Shown here in pieces: positions 5,435 through 6,192 of a stretch of DNA of 6,192 bases. Each line of letters opens with the position of its first letter. Position 1 is the stretch's first letter. The translations under genes were made by a program, and so were the position numbers. A model generated the notes under the pieces. That model was not told the DNA's origin. It saw only the letters and a list, made by a program, of their open reading frames with translations, and searched no databases. This DNA is from an uncultured Eggerthellaceae bacterium. GTDB lineage: Bacteria > Actinomycetota > Coriobacteriia > Coriobacteriales > Eggerthellaceae. The stretch spans positions 1-6,192 of the forward strand of contig CAMPAJ010000105.1 of NCBI GenBank assembly GCA_946631805.1. The letters are read 5' to 3'.

Positions 5435-6192
5435 ATGACGTCACGACTACCGCGTTCAAAAGGCTTATCCGCCATCTTGGTGCTCGCCCTGGCAATAGCA
5501 GCCGCGCTCTTCCTGGTTTCGTGCGCCCCTGAGCAGCCCTCCAGCAGCGCGGCGAGCTCGTCGGCCGCCGCTTCGTCGAGTGCGGCAGAAATCGAAGTGC
5601 CCGACGTTGTGGGCTTCAAGAAGGCCGAGGCCGAAAAAGCCCTGGAAAAAGCCGGTTTCGTCGTCGGTAAGGAAACCGAAACGGCGTCCGACATCATCAA
5701 GAAGGGCAACGTGGCCAAGCAAGACCCGACGGCCGGGTCCAAAGCAAAAGCCGGGTCGAAGGTGAACCTCGTCATCTCGACTGGCGAAGATGGCGCATCC
5801 GTCGAGGTTCCCGACGTGAAGGGCAAGTCCCAAGCCAACGCCGAGAAAGCCCTGAAGGATGCCGGGCTCGTTCCGGTCATCGGCACTCCCAAGGAAACGA
5901 CCGAGGTAGCATCCGGCACCGTCGTTTCGCAATCCATCGAGGCAGGTACGTCGGTCGCCAAGAACAGTAAAGTCACGATCACCGTTGCCGCAGCTCCTGG
6001 CACTGTGCAAGTGCCCGACGTCATCGGCTTGACCGAAACCGCCGCAAAGGCGACCCTCGAGAAGGCGGGCCTGCAGGTAAGCTCTTCGACCGAGTACAGC
6101 AGCAAATCCAAAGGCACGGTCATCGGCCAATCGGTCAACGCCGGCCACAATGTAGAGAAGGGAACCACGGTCGGCATCACGGTTTCGGCGGG
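5435..6192 (+). CDS. PASTA-domain lipoprotein (partial, runs off the right edge)
   Basis: The 252 complete codons seen have no stop before the window ends. A basic start and a hydrophobic segment (about 11-28) lead to the lipobox LVSC (27-30), so C30 should be lipidated and the protein anchored outside the membrane. A Ser/Ala-rich linker (about 35-51) is followed by three PASTA repeats. Each opens with VPDV (55-58, 125-128, 193-196), continues with an AxxxLxxAG helix (AEKALEKAG, AEKALKDAG, AKATLEKAG) and ends in a strand (NLVIST, TITVAA, GITVSA). PASTA domains are known from penicillin-binding proteins and Ser/Thr kinases of the PknB type, where they bind peptidoglycan fragments or act as spacers. 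Here no kinase or transpeptidase domain is seen in the visible part. Start: ATG 5435 has AAAGGGGA (5423-5430) four bases upstream. Further PASTA repeats or another domain may lie beyond the edge. Confidence 0.92.
   Translation, partial: MTSRLPRSKGLSAILVLALAIAAALFLVSCAPEQPSSSAASSSAAASSSAAEIEVPDVVGFKKAEAEKALEKAGFVVGKETETASDIIKKGNVAKQDPTAGSKAKAGSKVNLVISTGEDGASVEVPDVKGKSQANAEKALKDAGLVPVIGTPKETTEVASGTVVSQSIEAGTSVAKNSKVTITVAAAPGTVQVPDVIGLTETAAKATLEKAGLQVSSSTEYSSKSKGTVIGQSVNAGHNVEKGTTVGITVSA

Noticed and set aside
5314..6180. Minus-strand open frame (288 codons) opposite the PASTA lipoprotein
   Set aside because: The plus strand has a signal peptide, lipobox and three PASTA repeats; the minus-strand frame has no recognisable domain and is a shadow of those repeats.

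Overview
This GC-rich window reads as chromosomal DNA of an actinobacterium, most likely a gut Coriobacteriia (Eggerthellaceae-like). That is an inference from base composition, the Ser/Ala-rich lipoprotein linker and the style of the SpoIIE-type signalling protein; no marker gene here proves it. Four protein genes account for almost all of the sequence. There are no tRNA, rRNA, CRISPR or transposase genes.

Left part (1-2302): two plus-strand genes of no recognised family follow a 188-base leader region that holds two hairpins. The first (189-1076) encodes a soluble 295-residue protein with a HECAH zinc-binding motif and a downstream ExxxD, so it is a probable gluzincin-type metallopeptidase. 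The second (1193-2260) encodes a 355-residue soluble protein built from alternating helical and beta-hairpin segments. About five such units can be counted, which invites comparison with the ABBA prenyltransferase barrel. Between them, directly upstream of the second gene's Shine-Dalgarno sequence, lies a perfect inverted repeat with 17-base arms around a single base (1142-1176). This is the most striking non-coding object in the window.

Middle (2303-5083, minus strand): a 926-residue membrane signalling protein that converges on the second gene with a 42-base gap. It carries a multi-pass membrane domain, an extracytoplasmic sensor region, HAMP, a SpoIIE/RsbU-type PP2C phosphatase and an RsbW-type histidine-kinase-like ATPase. 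It therefore joins, in one polypeptide, the phosphatase and the anti-sigma/kinase modules of a partner-switching pathway, without an STAS domain.

Right part (5084-6192): a 351-base divergent intergenic region with candidate promoters, a tandem 9-base repeat and hairpins, then the start of a lipoprotein with at least three PASTA domains that runs off the window edge. The phosphatase/ATPase and the PASTA lipoprotein are divergently transcribed and both face the cell envelope. A shared envelope-related role is plausible but unproven.
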